From assembly GCF_016890225.1 (NCBI RefSeq), contig NZ_JAFELM010000019.1, positions 1-64,000 on the forward strand: 64,000 nucleotides of DNA, written 5' to 3'. Made by a program: the position numbers and the translations under genes. The DNA is from Bacillus suaedaesalsae. GTDB lineage: Bacteria; Bacillota; Bacilli; Bacillales; SA4. The notes under the pieces were generated by a model. The model saw nothing but the letters and a program-made list of their open reading frames with translations, was not told where the DNA came from and searched no databases. This document shows, one piece after another, positions 27,598 through 36,287 of the stretch; within the stretch, counting starts at the first letter, position 1; every line of letters begins with the position of its first letter.

Positions 27598-28788
27598 ATG
27601 TCAAAAACAAATGAAATCATCTCAGTTACTGAAAAATACGGTGCGAAAAACTATCATCCACTACCAATCGTTGTATCCAAAGCTGAAGGAGTATGGGTAG
27701 AAGATCCTGAAGGCAACAAATACATGGACATGTTAAGTGCATATTCTGCTGTTAACCAAGGACATCGTCATCCTAAAATTATAGAAGCTTTAAAGAATCA
27801 GGCTGATAAAATTACGTTAACTTCAAGAGCATTTCATAATGACCAGCTTGGACCTTGGTATGAGAAAGTAGCAAAGCTAACTGGTATGGAAATGGTTCTT
27901 CCTATGAACACTGGAGCTGAAGCAGTTGAAACAGCCGTAAAGGCTGCTCGTCGCTGGGCATATGATGTGAAGGGTGTAGAAGCTGACCGTGCTGAAATTA
28001 TTGTGGCAGAAGATAATTTCCATGGTCGTACGATGACAGCAGTTTCGATGTCTTCAAATGAAGAATATAAGCGTGGATTTGGTCCAATGCTTCCTGGAAT
28101 TAAAGTAATTCCTTACGGAGACACTGAAGCATTAAAAGCTGCGATTACTCCTAATACTGCTGCTTTTATCTTTGAACCAATTCAAGGAGAAGCTGGTATT
28201 ATTATTCCTAGAGACGGTTTCTTAAAAGAAGCATACGATATTTGTAAAGAAAACAACGTATTATACATAGCTGATGAAATTCAAGCTGGTCTTGGACGTT
28301 CTGGTAAGTTATTTGCAGTTGATTGGGAAAATGTAAAGCCTGATATGTTTATATTAGGAAAGGCACTTGGTGGCGGTGTATTCCCTATCTCTTGCGTTGC
28401 AGCAAATCGTGATGTCCTAGGTGTTTTTGAGCCAGGTTCACATGGTTCAACGTTTGGTGGTAATCCGCTTGCTTGTGCTGTATCAATCGCTGCTCTTGAC
28501 GTTCTTGTTGATGAGGATTTAGCTGGACGATCTGAAAGACTAGGATCATATTTAATTGAGAAATTAAAAGAAGTTAAAAATCCTGTTATTAAAGAAGTGC
28601 GTGGTAGAGGCTTGTTTGTCGGTGTTGAATTACATGAACCTGCTCGTTCATACTGTGAGCGTTTGAAGGAAAAAGGACTATTATGTAAAGAAACGCATGA
28701 AAACGTGATTCGTTTTGCTCCACCTTTAGTGATTTCACAAGAAGACTTAGATTGGGCAATTGATCGTATTAAGGAAGTTTTATCATAA
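27598..28788 (+). CDS. rocD: Ornithine aminotransferase
   Basis: A 396-residue class III pyridoxal-phosphate aminotransferase that converts ornithine and 2-oxoglutarate to glutamate semialdehyde and glutamate in arginine catabolism. Family segments include [97 protein letters not shown] and [17 protein letters not shown] with the cofactor lysine, followed by [16 protein letters not shown]. Monocistronic, with ACGGAGGATTACTT before the ATG and a strong terminator. Other roc genes are not in the window. A CRE-like site suggests catabolite repression. Confidence 0.96.
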   Translation: MSKTNEIISVTEKYGAKNYHPLPIVVSKAEGVWVEDPEGNKYMDMLSAYSAVNQGHRHPKIIEALKNQADKITLTSRAFHNDQLGPWYEKVAKLTGMEMVLPMNTGAEAVETAVKAARRWAYDVKGVEADRAEIIVAEDNFHGRTMTAVSMSSNEEYKRGFGPMLPGIKVIPYGDTEALKAAITPNTAAFIFEPIQGEAGIIIPRDGFLKEAYDICKENNVLYIADEIQAGLGRSGKLFAVDWENVKPDMFILGKALGGGVFPISCVAANRDVLGVFEPGSHGSTFGGNPLACAVSIAALDVLVDEDLAGRSERLGSYLIEKLKEVKNPVIKEVRGRGLFVGVELHEPARSYCERLKEKGLLCKETHENVIRFAPPLVISQEDLDWAIDRIKEVLS

Positions 28789-28792
28789 TTAC

Positions 28793-28826
28793 AAAAAGCA
28801 TGAGGATTTGAGCCTCATGCTTTTTC
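28793..28826. terminator. Terminator between rocD and hydrolase gene
   Basis: AAAAAGCATGAGG-atttga-GCCTCATGCTTTTT; symmetrical flanks suit both convergent genes. Confidence 0.92.
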
Positions 28827-28829
28827 ATT

Positions 28830-29801
28830 TTATATTGTGATTATATTTTCTTCTCTAGTATCAGCAAAATGACCATTCAACCATCCCTCAATTAACTCAA
28901 CTAACTCTGTATGAAGAGGTAACGACGCTTCTGCGATGATATCTTTCTTTGCGGATAACATGTTTGACGTTTTTGCTTGATATTTTAAGGAATGCCCCAT
29001 ATTTTCTACGATATGATATTCTGAGTCACCTTTTACGTAATTTGGCAACTGCTTGAGAACTTCTGGATTAGCTTGAATGTCTCTTGCACCCGTTATAGCT
29101 AAAACTGGGCATGTTACTTTTGTAAGGTCTTCACGAATATTGTGCGTGAAATGCTCTCGCATCCACTTCGCATTGATAGGTTGGAATTGTACCTTGATTA
29201 CATCTTCTGTCGATTCCATTACTTTTTTTGTATATTTTTGAGCTTGTTTCTCGATTTTGTTAGGGACACCTAGTAAACGTAAATACCAACCTAAAAACCC
29301 TTTGAATTCAAGGATATCTTGCGCAGCAAGTTCACGCTGACGTTTCGTGGCTTCATCTAGTGTTTCTACAGCACCCGCTAGTAGTATAAGACCCGCAATT
29401 GGTTCTCTTACTGCTGCAGCCGTACCGAGCATGCTACCTTCACTATGTCCCAAAATTATTACTTTCTCGGAATCTACCTCTGGTCTATTCTTTAAGAAAC
29501 GAACAGCTTCTTGGACGTCACTAACTAAGTCCCACATACCAGTACGATTAAAGTCTCCTTCACTTTCACCAATTCCTCGTTTGTCATAGCGAAGTGTGAC
29601 ATATCCCATTTCTGTTAATTTTTCTGCAAGCTGCCTGTATAATTGTAAATCAAGTTTTTTATTTACTCTTCCGTTCCGATCAAGCTTTCCTGTACCAGGA
29701 ACTATTACTATTGCTGGATTCTTCTCTTTATCTGTTGTTGGGATTGACAGTGAACCCTTTAATTGAACACCACTTTGAATTGTTACTTGAACTTCCTTCA
29801 T
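28830..29801 (-). CDS. Alpha/beta hydrolase
   Basis: A 323-residue alpha/beta-fold hydrolase of the dipeptidyl-peptidase-like/BAAT-C group. Visible are VIVPGTGKLDRNG (oxyanion region), YVTLRYDKRGIGESEG, the nucleophile elbow VIILGHSEGSMLG (Ser), a lid segment (about 170-215), the acid in LAITGARDIQANP and the histidine in VENMGHSLKYQ. The true start is probably the ATG at 29801, which follows AGAAGGAGTGAAAGTG. It is the second gene of an operon with the HTH gene, whose stop overlaps the ribosome site region. The substrate is unknown; an ester or acyl-thioester is likely. Confidence 0.85.
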   Translation of the reverse strand: MKEVQVTIQSGVQLKGSLSIPTTDKEKNPAIVIVPGTGKLDRNGRVNKKLDLQLYRQLAEKLTEMGYVTLRYDKRGIGESEGDFNRTGMWDLVSDVQEAVRFLKNRPEVDSEKVIILGHSEGSMLGTAAAVREPIAGLILLAGAVETLDEATKRQRELAAQDILEFKGFLGWYLRLLGVPNKIEKQAQKYTKKVMESTEDVIKVQFQPINAKWMREHFTHNIREDLTKVTCPVLAITGARDIQANPEVLKQLPNYVKGDSEYHIVENMGHSLKYQAKTSNMLSAKKDIIAEASLPLHTELVELIEGWLNGHFADTREENIITI

Positions 29802-29806
29802 CACTT

Positions 29807-30346
29807 TCACTCCTTCTCTCCCGCTTCTGGAATTATCATATTAGCAACTATTCTCTTTCTCCTTTCAGCGGATGGTTTGTTTTGTAATACTTTTGCATAC
29901 ACTGCTCTTAATTCATTAATAAACTCACTAAATTCTGCATCCGATAGGTACATTGTAGCTTGCCTTAAAGATACACCATCTTTCTCAAAGTCTACTGAAT
30001 CCTGTGAAACGTACCGTTCATATTCTCCGAGCAGATTGGCCATATACTTCATAAATAGCTCCATATATTGTTCCTTCGAATAGCTCCGTATTTCATCGTT
30101 TGTAATATCTGCTTCTTTTGGGGTGATCGAGTATAACTTCTCAACAGTTCCTCTCACTTGCTGTTCTTGAACAACAAAGATTACTCCTGCTTCAAATAAT
30201 TTGTTCAAATGCCGATATAATGTCGCTTGGGGAATATCAGGTAATCGTTCTTTCATTTGCTGAACGGTTAAATTTTCTGATACTAATGATTGAAGGATTC
30301 TCATTCGAACGGGATGTAATAGAATGTCTACTTTAGATTCAGTCAT
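29807..30346 (-). CDS. ArsR-like winged-helix transcriptional regulator
   Basis: A 179-residue regulator. The N-terminal winged helix-turn-helix reads KVDILLHPVRMRILQSLVSENLTVQQMKERLPDIPQATLYRHLNKLFEAGVIFVVQEQQVRGTVEKLYSIT. The remainder is an alpha-helical region of unknown ligand specificity (EYERYVSQDSVDFEKDGVSLRQATMYLSDAEFSEFINELRAVY). It lies directly upstream of, and is translationally close to, the alpha/beta hydrolase gene. A palindrome at 30369-30390 next to its promoter suggests that it represses its own operon. Confidence 0.85.
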   Translation of the reverse strand: MTESKVDILLHPVRMRILQSLVSENLTVQQMKERLPDIPQATLYRHLNKLFEAGVIFVVQEQQVRGTVEKLYSITPKEADITNDEIRSYSKEQYMELFMKYMANLLGEYERYVSQDSVDFEKDGVSLRQATMYLSDAEFSEFINELRAVYAKVLQNKPSAERRKRIVANMIIPEAGEKE

Positions 30347-30368
30347 ATTATATATTCAGCCTCTCATT

Positions 30369-30390
30369 ATTATCATTATTGATAATGATA
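30369..30390. promoter_or_regulatory. Candidate autoregulatory palindrome
   Basis: A 22-bp near-perfect inverted repeat with arms TTATCATTA and TGATAATGATAA lies 23 bp upstream of the HTH gene start. It is AT-rich and superficially Fur-like, but the arm order (ATTATCA before TGATAAT) is not the Fur 7-1-7 layout, so an operator for the adjacent regulator is favoured. Confidence 0.55.
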
Positions 30391-30413
30391 ATGTAACTGT
30401 ATAAAAAAGTAAA

Positions 30414-30452
30414 TAGCCATGTTAAATATTTCATAAGAATTTAACATGGCTC
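30414..30452 (-). terminator. Terminator of the GNAT gene
   Basis: AGCCATGTTAAAT-atttcataag-AATTTAACATGGCT lies between the GNAT stop codon and the HTH gene promoter; on the minus strand the stem is followed by ATTTACTTTTTTATAC. Confidence 0.7.
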
Positions 30453-30455
30453 TAG

Positions 30456-31025
30456 TTACTTATTCATAAACTCTTGTTTATTGATGGCATAAACAAGATG
30501 ATCCGTCCACATATCGTTTTCAAATATGAACCCTTTTCTTACACATTCAAACACTAAGCCAACCCTTTCGGCTAGTTTTATAGATGCCTCGTTATCAAGA
30601 TTAATATGAGCTTCAATACGGTTATAGTGCAATGATGTAAAAGCAAGGTGTATTGCTGCTTTTACAGCTTCACTTCCATACCCTTTTCTCCAAAATTGAT
30701 TATGAATCGTGTAGCCAAATCGTGCCCATTGGTACTCGTCTCTCATAATTGTTGAAAAATCAATGGAGCCTAGATTACTTCCATCTGACCTTCGAAAAAT
30801 ACCGAATACATAGATGTGATCCTCTAGCGCCATTTGCTGATGTTTTTGTATTAACTGATCAAACCATTCTCGTGTGCATATACTCATATCGATTTTTCCA
30901 TCGTCATATTGATGCTGTGAAGGAAGTCTATTGTTAAACATCGTTAACCAATTATTATAATCATTCTTTTCATATGGTCTTACTATTAATCTAGCAGTTT
31001 CTATATTATCATCAAAATTTTTCAA
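30456..31025 (-). CDS. GNAT family N-acetyltransferase (RimJ/RimL-type)
   Basis: A 189-residue acetyltransferase of the GNAT fold (Acetyltransf_3). The N-terminal strand ETARLIVRPYEKNDY, the core IGSIDF-like strand (NLGSIDFSTIM), the acetyl-CoA pyrophosphate loop QFWRKGYGSEAVKAAIHLAFTSLHYNRIEAHINLDNEASIKLAERVGLVFECVRKG and the C-terminal WTDHLVYAI are characteristic. The start is TTG at 31025, after GAGGTGTCTAG. The acceptor cannot be predicted; ribosomal protein N-termini or small amines are both possible. Confidence 0.88.
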   Translation of the reverse strand: MKNFDDNIETARLIVRPYEKNDYNNWLTMFNNRLPSQHQYDDGKIDMSICTREWFDQLIQKHQQMALEDHIYVFGIFRRSDGSNLGSIDFSTIMRDEYQWARFGYTIHNQFWRKGYGSEAVKAAIHLAFTSLHYNRIEAHINLDNEASIKLAERVGLVFECVRKGFIFENDMWTDHLVYAINKQEFMNK

Positions 31026-31307
31026 CTAGACACCTCGTTTCCTTCATTAATCATGAATTGGCTCTGTTAAACTTTTCTCACCTAATCAGCTGATCATCGA
31101 CCGACTGGCATATGTCGCTAACCTAAGCATGGGATCATTCACACCTTCCACTACTATTAACTAATTAGACAACCCAGTCTTCATTTTAAACAAGTTTCCA
31201 ATAATACGAAACCCATACTGTTAAAAATAGGATAAACATAAAGTTTGCGAAATAACTAGTAAAAAAGTTAGAATACCTAGTAGATGAAAAAGGAAGGATG
31301 AATGAAC

Positions 31308-31586
31308 ATGAACATCACAAACGAAGCTCGTGATTTCTTAAAAGAAATGTTTAAAGAGCACAATTCTACTAGTGTTAGACTTTTCTTCGCAGGCTATGGC
31401 TGAGGAAGTCCTAAAATAGGAATGGCTCTGGATGAGTCAGAAGAAAGCGATGAGATTGTTATCATTAACGAAATTAAAGTTGCGATTGACCCAATGATAA
31501 AAGAAAATGTTGAAGGTTTAACGCTAGATATTAGCGGAGATGGACAAGGTTTATCTTTACTTGGTGATACAGGTAATTGTTGTTAA
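31308..31586 (+). CDS. HesB/IscA-like protein, probable selenoprotein (in-frame TGA at codon 32)
   Basis: A 92-codon frame interrupted by one TGA (31401-31403) and otherwise open from ATG to TAA. The product before the TGA is MNITNEARDFLKEMFKEH...SVRLFFAGYG and after it GSPKIGMALDESEESDEIVIIN...DTGNCC. This is the small HesB-like group in which GYG-Cys-GSP is the usual motif, so TGA replaces exactly the conserved Cys. Known members of this family are selenoproteins. A hairpin at 31423-31439 (below) fits a bacterial SECIS element. AAGGAAGG lies about 9 bases before the ATG, a weak promoter (TTGCGA/TAGAAT, 31245-31274) is upstream and a terminator follows. The alternative is a nonsense-mutated or misread gene; selA/selB/selD are not in this window. 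Confidence 0.75.
31423..31439 (+). promoter_or_regulatory. Candidate bacterial SECIS hairpin
   Basis: TGGCTC-TGGAT-GAGTCA forms a six-pair stem (one G-U) with a five-base loop. The loop starts 25 bases after the in-frame TGA and has G at its second position. Published bacterial SECIS rules ask for a loop about 16-37 bases after the UGA with a G in its first two bases. Confidence 0.55.
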
Positions 31587-31595
31587 AAAATACAT

Positions 31596-31625
31596 AGAAG
31601 GGGCCTCCAAAGAGGCTCCTTCTAT
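31596..31625. terminator. Terminator between HesB-like gene and yisK
   Basis: AGAAGGGGCCTC-caaa-GAGGCTCCTTCT, placed between convergent genes; suits both directions. The 280-bp stretch 31026-31307 upstream of the HesB-like gene holds only its promoter region. Confidence 0.85.
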
Positions 31626-32521
31626 TATTTTTCTAACTTATTTACGAGCGTACCTATTCCTTCCACTGTAACTTCCATAACATCTCCTGGCCTTAGAAAC
31701 TTCGGTGGCTTAAAGCCTTTTCCTACCCCCGCTGGCGTTCCAGTTGCGATAATGTCACCTGGCTCTAACGTAATCCCTTGTGACAAGATAGATATAATTT
31801 TTTCGATAGAGAAGATACAGTTTTTTGTATTGGAGTCTTGTCTTACCTCTCCATTAATCTTCGTTGTGATATTTAAGTTGTTCGCATCTTGAATTCCAGA
31901 ATGATGAACAATCCAAGGTCCCATTGGACATGTTGTATCTAAGCTTTTTCCAATGAAGAATTGTTTATGCTTTGCTTGAAGATCTCTTGCTGTAATATCG
32001 TTAATAATGGTGTAACCAAAAATGTAGGAACTTGCCTCATCTTCTGAAATCCCTCTTCCCTTTTTTCCAATCACAACGGCAAGCTCGCCTTCATAATCAA
32101 GTTGCTCCGTTAAAGGACGATGATTCAATACTGTCCCTTCATGGCCAAGTACAGTCGTTGGTGCCTTTGTGAACACAATAATGTCCTCTGGAATATCCGC
32201 TTCACTTCCCATTTCAATTGCATGATCAACGTAATTTTTCCCTACACAAAAAATGTTTTTACGCGGTGTTGGAATAGGTGCTTCTAGTGTTACATCATCT
32301 AGTTGATAACTGCACTTCGTAATTTTACTCCCTATGTTTTCTAGTAATTTATTTAACAATTCTATAGAGGAAGGTTGGTCAATTACTTGTTGCATACAAT
32401 TAGGGAAAGAAGACTCACCATTGTACAGCTCTTCAGCTTTCTTTATGTGAATAATTTTATCACCAAGTATGACACCAACAAACTGTTCACCATTTAATAA
32501 TTTTGCAGTAGCTAATTTCAT
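31625..32521 (-). CDS. yisK: Fumarylacetoacetate hydrolase-family protein YisK (oxaloacetate decarboxylase)
   Basis: A 298-residue FAH-fold enzyme. The N-terminal cap (1-85) precedes the conserved core: PTPRKNIFCVGKNYVDHAIEMG, FTKAPTTVLGHEG, LDYEGELAVVIGKKGRGI (metal-binding Glu residues), GYTIINDITARDLQ, KSLDTTCPMGPWI and DIIATGTPAGVGKGFKPPKFLRPGDVMEVTVEGIGTLVN. B. subtilis YisK is an oxaloacetate decarboxylase that also associates with the actin-like Mbl; the same activity is inferred. GAAGGAGGAGAACA precedes the ATG. Divergent from yisI across 240 bp, the arrangement also seen in B. subtilis. Confidence 0.9.
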   Translation of the reverse strand: MKLATAKLLNGEQFVGVILGDKIIHIKKAEELYNGESSFPNCMQQVIDQPSSIELLNKLLENIGSKITKCSYQLDDVTLEAPIPTPRKNIFCVGKNYVDHAIEMGSEADIPEDIIVFTKAPTTVLGHEGTVLNHRPLTEQLDYEGELAVVIGKKGRGISEDEASSYIFGYTIINDITARDLQAKHKQFFIGKSLDTTCPMGPWIVHHSGIQDANNLNITTKINGEVRQDSNTKNCIFSIEKIISILSQGITLEPGDIIATGTPAGVGKGFKPPKFLRPGDVMEVTVEGIGTLVNKLEK

Positions 32522-32759
32522 TGTTCTCCTCCTTCTATGTATTCAAAGTAAACATTCCACTTACAAGAAAAAATCCCTTCTTTCTCCATTAATATCTCAA
32601 ATGTCGAAATGTAGATTCTTGTATATTTTTGTAATTTTTTAACTAGTTTTATCGAAAGTATTACTTTTCTGCTTACAATAGGTATAATAATTTTTGTACT
32701 ACAGAGGAAGTATTTATACATAGTACCTCTGACATATTTAATAGCAAGGGAAGAGCAAA

Positions 32760-32951
32760 ATGTTAGAATTAATGATTGAAGAAACAAGAGAAAAAATGAT
32801 TGAATTAGCTATGGAACTTGGACTTACTGCAAAAGAAACCGTAAATTGCAGCCAACAACTAGATGTTCTTATTAATTTAAAATTAGCTTCAACTTGTCAA
32901 TATGAACAAACATCTAATTATATGATGCAAGAAGCGCATATGTTCATTTAG
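32760..32951 (+). CDS. yisI: Spo0E-like aspartyl-phosphate phosphatase (YisI)
   Basis: A 63-residue helical-hairpin protein of the Spo0E family, which dephosphorylates Spo0A-P and so delays sporulation. The helix-loop-helix reads IEETREKMIELAMELGLTAKETVNCSQQLDVLINL, with SQQLD as the family's SQELD signature. The start follows AAGGGAAGAGCAAA. The gene is short, monocistronic and followed by a terminator. It lies between yisK and gerP as in B. subtilis. Confidence 0.9.
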   Translation: MLELMIEETREKMIELAMELGLTAKETVNCSQQLDVLINLKLASTCQYEQTSNYMMQEAHMFI

Positions 32952-32952
32952 A

Positions 32953-32979
32953 CCTGCATATTAATGCAGGTTATTTTTA
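32953..32979 (+). terminator. Terminator after yisI
   Basis: CCTGCATTAATATGCAGG-type stem (ACCTGCAT-atta-ATGCAGGT) followed by TATTTTTATT. Confidence 0.8.
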
Positions 32980-33040
32980 TTGAGTTGAACTTATTTCGTG
33001 TACAAAGAAAAAGACGCCAAGCATTGGCGCCCCTATCAAC

Positions 33041-33559
33041 CTACTTTTTCTCATCAACTTCAACGATACGATCAATTTTCATTTGCCCCCATGGTGCAAT
33101 CTTCACATACACTTCTACATTACCACTACTGTTTTCTATTTCCTTCCCAGTGTTTTCAGGAATGTAGTATTGTTCGATACCATATTCAACAAATAACGCG
33201 GAAGTGTCTACTTCATACAAATACCTCCCAGATAGTAACACTTCCCCTTCTCCTACTTCTAGTTTCTCCAGACTAGCAGCAACAACTTTGTGATACGTTT
33301 CGCCCTTGTCTACTAGTACGTAAACGCGGTCTCCATAATCAGGTAACTCTTCGCTTAACCAAAGCTTTTTAGGAACATTTGATATTTCATACTGAAGTGT
33401 TACATAGTCACCGTAAAATAGATCTCTCGGATCGATGGGGATCGTTTTCAAGCGAATTTCTTGGCCTACTTTATCAATTGCAAAGTAGCTTCCTGCCATA
33501 CCGAGTAAAAAGAGAACTTGTAAAAGGATTACACCGTAAAATAATAAACGTTTATTCAT
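33041..33559 (-). CDS. GDYXXLXY family membrane-anchored protein
   Basis: A 172-residue protein with one N-terminal membrane helix (about 5-27, FYGVILLQVLFLLGMAGSYFA) and an extracytoplasmic beta-rich domain. It carries the signature LFYGDYVTLQYEIS after PIDPRD. It starts right at the stop of the DUF2157 gene (33560), a pairing that is usual for this family. Function is unknown; the partners suggest an envelope or membrane role. Confidence 0.88.
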   Translation of the reverse strand: MNKRLLFYGVILLQVLFLLGMAGSYFAIDKVGQEIRLKTIPIDPRDLFYGDYVTLQYEISNVPKKLWLSEELPDYGDRVYVLVDKGETYHKVVAASLEKLEVGEGEVLLSGRYLYEVDTSALFVEYGIEQYYIPENTGKEIENSSGNVEVYVKIAPWGQMKIDRIVEVDEKK

Positions 33560-34738
33560 TTATTTTTCTCCTTTCACAAGCTTTCTTCTATTTTTTTCAA
33601 GAAACCAGCTTAGAATGAATAGTATAATTCCACCTAGTAAGAAAAATAAAGATTTCGGCATAAAATCCCAGGCAATTTGAATATAACCGACAAAAGCACT
33701 TAACAGAAACAGCACTGTTCCAAAGGTTGCTTTTTCTGTATGATGATTTTGATACCCGATTATAAGTAAACAAATCGAATAAATAAAGAGTATTAGTAAA
33801 TACAACACTCCCGCTATCTCTTCTATATAAAAGAGCGGTAAAAATAGTAATCCATCTACCAGGTCAAGCGATTTTCGTCTTATTACATAGAATAGAACGA
33901 ATAATAATGCAATGACAATGGCATACAGGATAGAGCCCCTTTCCTCTACTATTTCTGAATCAATCCAAAATACGTTAAAAATCGTAACAGCAATAGCAGC
34001 AATTAACGCTGTATTTTTCACTGTTGTTTTGATTGCATGCTCTTTTATAAGATTACTAATTAAATACAGTACTAGAGCAAAAGCAAATAAGTATTGGTAA
34101 TTCAGTTCAAAATGAATGATGAATAGTATAGCATGGATCAAATAAGAAATTGAAAAACTGACACTCGTTGCCATAGTAGAACGATGATAAGCAAAGTGGC
34201 TAACTCCAAATAGTAATAACAACGCTAATACATAACTAAAGGAGGAATAGCTAAGGAAACTATACAATTGACCAACTGTAATAATAACGATTGAAAGTAA
34301 GAGTAAATACTTACTTTCCCATAACTGAACAACTAATAGGGATGCTACAGCCCATATGATAAAGGCTCTTGCATCATACGATTGAAAATGGAACATTTGA
34401 CCAAGAAGAATAATACCCGCACCAAATGTAATAACCCCTATACCAATTAATGCATCTCCAACTGTTGAATTTCCTTTCTTATGAAAAATCCCCCCTGAAA
34501 CGTAAAAGGAAGTCATCCCGATAACAATAATAAAGACCCGAACTATATGATGGATACCATCCCAGTTAGAAGCGATAAACGTTAAAATACTTAAGCCTAT
34601 TAAAATACTAGCAAGAATCGGAAGTAAATTTGATTTCTTCTCAATATCATAGCGATTAATAATTGTATGATATTGCTCTTCAGTTATAATCCCTTCCTTC
34701 ATCCATTGCTTCCCTTCTCGGGATATGAGATTTCTCAT
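33560..34738 (-). CDS. DUF2157 multi-pass membrane protein
   Basis: A 392-residue protein with a short soluble N-terminal segment (MRNLISREGKQWMKEGIITEEQYHTIINRY, the DUF2157 signature region) and about twelve hydrophobic helices. It ends in basic residues (EKNRRKLVKGEK). Its start overlaps the stop of the DUF418 gene by 4 bp, and the GDYXXLXY gene follows with no gap, so the three form an operon. In other bacteria DUF2157 and GDYXXLXY proteins co-occur; their job is not known. Confidence 0.86.
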   Translation of the reverse strand: MRNLISREGKQWMKEGIITEEQYHTIINRYDIEKKSNLLPILASILIGLSILTFIASNWDGIHHIVRVFIIVIGMTSFYVSGGIFHKKGNSTVGDALIGIGVITFGAGIILLGQMFHFQSYDARAFIIWAVASLLVVQLWESKYLLLLSIVIITVGQLYSFLSYSSFSYVLALLLLFGVSHFAYHRSTMATSVSFSISYLIHAILFIIHFELNYQYLFAFALVLYLISNLIKEHAIKTTVKNTALIAAIAVTIFNVFWIDSEIVEERGSILYAIVIALLFVLFYVIRRKSLDLVDGLLFLPLFYIEEIAGVLYLLILFIYSICLLIIGYQNHHTEKATFGTVLFLLSAFVGYIQIAWDFMPKSLFFLLGGIILFILSWFLEKNRRKLVKGEK

Positions 34739-35925
34739 GAATGTAACTCCCTTCTTAGTGGCTGAAATTTACCATATGTTAAACTTCTCCATCCCCATTC
34801 CATCGGACCGTAGTTAAAGTATTTTAACCAGAAGTAGCTCATGATTATTTGTAAAATATAGATACCAAATGTTAATAATAAGCCTTCAACATGTGAAAAT
34901 TGCCCATAATATCCCAGGCCATAGCTATAAAAAATCAGTGTACATACAATAGATTGTAATAAATAGTTTGTTAAGGAAAGTCTACCTACATAGGAAAAGG
35001 GTTGAAGAATCCTCCTCCAAAGTTTCTTTTCTACTAATAGAACGATAGATGTTCCATAAAACAGCGCCATAGCTGGTCCGCCAATAGAATCTTGTAAAAA
35101 CTCTGACCCTAAGTTTTCAGTTATGAAAAAAGGAAGAAGCTTTACAGGAACTGCAACGACTAATGAAATTGCCCACATGATGAGGATCGACTTTTTATGA
35201 AGACTAACATGACTAAACCATTTTTCCTTCGCTACATACGCGCCTAGTAAAAACAACGGCAATATGGATGTAATAAGGAAGAATGCATTTTCTAAATTAT
35301 TGACACTGTACCAATCTTCAATTCTTTGTTTTGTTATGTCGAGATATGTTCCGGAGCTATAAATTTCAATGGATTGATTATACATTTCAGTGTCTCTTGG
35401 TATCACTGTATCTGGACTAACTAGAGTAGCAATAAACAGTAATGCACTTAAAAGAATCGCTGGAATAAATAAAATAAATAGTCCTGAAGTTAGTAGTGTT
35501 TTAGATTTAGCTTTATAAAACAACAAAACAATAAATCCTATAATTCCATAGGTGATTAAAATGTCACCATGCCAAATTAAAAATGCGTGCAACATACCGA
35601 TGACGAGCAGGACAATTAGTCGTCTAATGAATAACGTATTATACTTTAATTCTTTTTCCTTTGCACGATCTAAAAAAATGACCATACCATAGCCGAATAA
35701 AAATGAAAAAAGAGTGTAGAAGCTCGCTTGGGCAAAGAAATCAATGGAATTAATGATTACTTGATCAATTCCCCCTACCTTCTCAAATAGTCCTTTGTAT
35801 AACTCAGGTGAATGAAAGGATGACATATTTACTAAAAAAATCCCTAATAATGCAAAACCACGAATAACATCAAGAGAGTGAATTCGTTCTTTTTCAGAAA
35901 TGGGTGTATGGTTTGTATTCATCAT
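34735..35925 (-). CDS. DUF418 membrane protein (YeiB-like)
   Basis: A 396-residue integral membrane protein with about ten helices. The N-terminal RIHSLDVIRGFALLGIFLVNMSSFHSPELY is characteristic of the YeiB/DUF418 group, which is related to heparan-alpha-glucosaminide acyltransferase-like proteins. The C-terminal DUF418 domain includes GRLSLTNYLLQSIVCTLIFY and the final FNYGPMEWGWRSLTYGKFQPLRR. It is the first gene of the three-gene membrane operon. A possible acyl transfer or transport role is only a family-level inference. Confidence 0.88.
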   Translation of the reverse strand: MMNTNHTPISEKERIHSLDVIRGFALLGIFLVNMSSFHSPELYKGLFEKVGGIDQVIINSIDFFAQASFYTLFSFLFGYGMVIFLDRAKEKELKYNTLFIRRLIVLLVIGMLHAFLIWHGDILITYGIIGFIVLLFYKAKSKTLLTSGLFILFIPAILLSALLFIATLVSPDTVIPRDTEMYNQSIEIYSSGTYLDITKQRIEDWYSVNNLENAFFLITSILPLFLLGAYVAKEKWFSHVSLHKKSILIMWAISLVVAVPVKLLPFFITENLGSEFLQDSIGGPAMALFYGTSIVLLVEKKLWRRILQPFSYVGRLSLTNYLLQSIVCTLIFYSYGLGYYGQFSHVEGLLLTFGIYILQIIMSYFWLKYFNYGPMEWGWRSLTYGKFQPLRRELHS

Positions 35926-35994
35926 ATTCTCCCAAAAAGTATTTACTACTATTATATCGCTTCATTCTATAATTTGGTAATTACATTTAAAATG

Positions 35995-36022
35995 AACGTT
36001 TTTAGGCTTTTATCATACTATA
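35995..36022 (+). promoter_or_regulatory. Sigma-K-like promoter of gerPA
   Basis: AACG (35995-35998), 15 bp, then CATACTATA (36014-36022). This fits the mother-cell sigma-K pattern (AC core, CATAnnnTA). B. subtilis gerP is transcribed by sigma-K. Confidence 0.65.
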
Positions 36023-36054
36023 CTGAATGAATACGATAACAAAGGGTGTTTTTT

Positions 36055-36276
36055 ATGCCTGCCATAGTCGGCGCAGTGAAAGTAAATAGTATCGGTTCTT
36101 CAAGCGTTTTTAACATAGGAGATGTCTTTATGATTACTCCAAATTCCACGGCGAAAACCTTTTCAGGAGCAGGTTCCTTTAATACAGGTGATGGATTGCG
36201 CATTGTTAACAACGCGAGTAGTACAAATACTCAAGATAATGATGTAGTCGATCAACCGATTGTAGATTTAGCATAG
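36055..36276 (+). CDS. gerPA: Spore germination protein GerPA
   Basis: A 73-residue coat-associated protein needed for germinants to pass through the spore coat. It begins [23 protein letters not shown] and has the family motifs [28 protein letters not shown] and DNDVVDQP. It is a paralogue of GerPF. The start is the ATG at 36055, after AAAGGGTG. First gene of the cluster; gerPB follows after 11 bp. Confidence 0.95.
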   Translation: MPAIVGAVKVNSIGSSSVFNIGDVFMITPNSTAKTFSGAGSFNTGDGLRIVNNASSTNTQDNDVVDQPIVDLA

Positions 36277-36287
36277 GAGGAGTTATG

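Noticed and set aside
30369-30390. Fur box
   Set aside because: The arms are in the order ATTATCA...TGATAAT rather than TGATAAT-N-ATTATCA, and the controlled genes have no evident iron role.
31411-31423. TCCTA-aaa-TAGGA hairpin as the SECIS element
   Set aside because: The loop has only three A residues and no G, and lies too close to the TGA; the next hairpin (31423-31439) fits the rules better.
31308-31586. Simple pseudogene caused by a nonsense mutation
   Set aside because: The TGA replaces exactly the conserved Cys, the rest of the frame is intact and a SECIS-like hairpin follows; kept as a less likely alternative.
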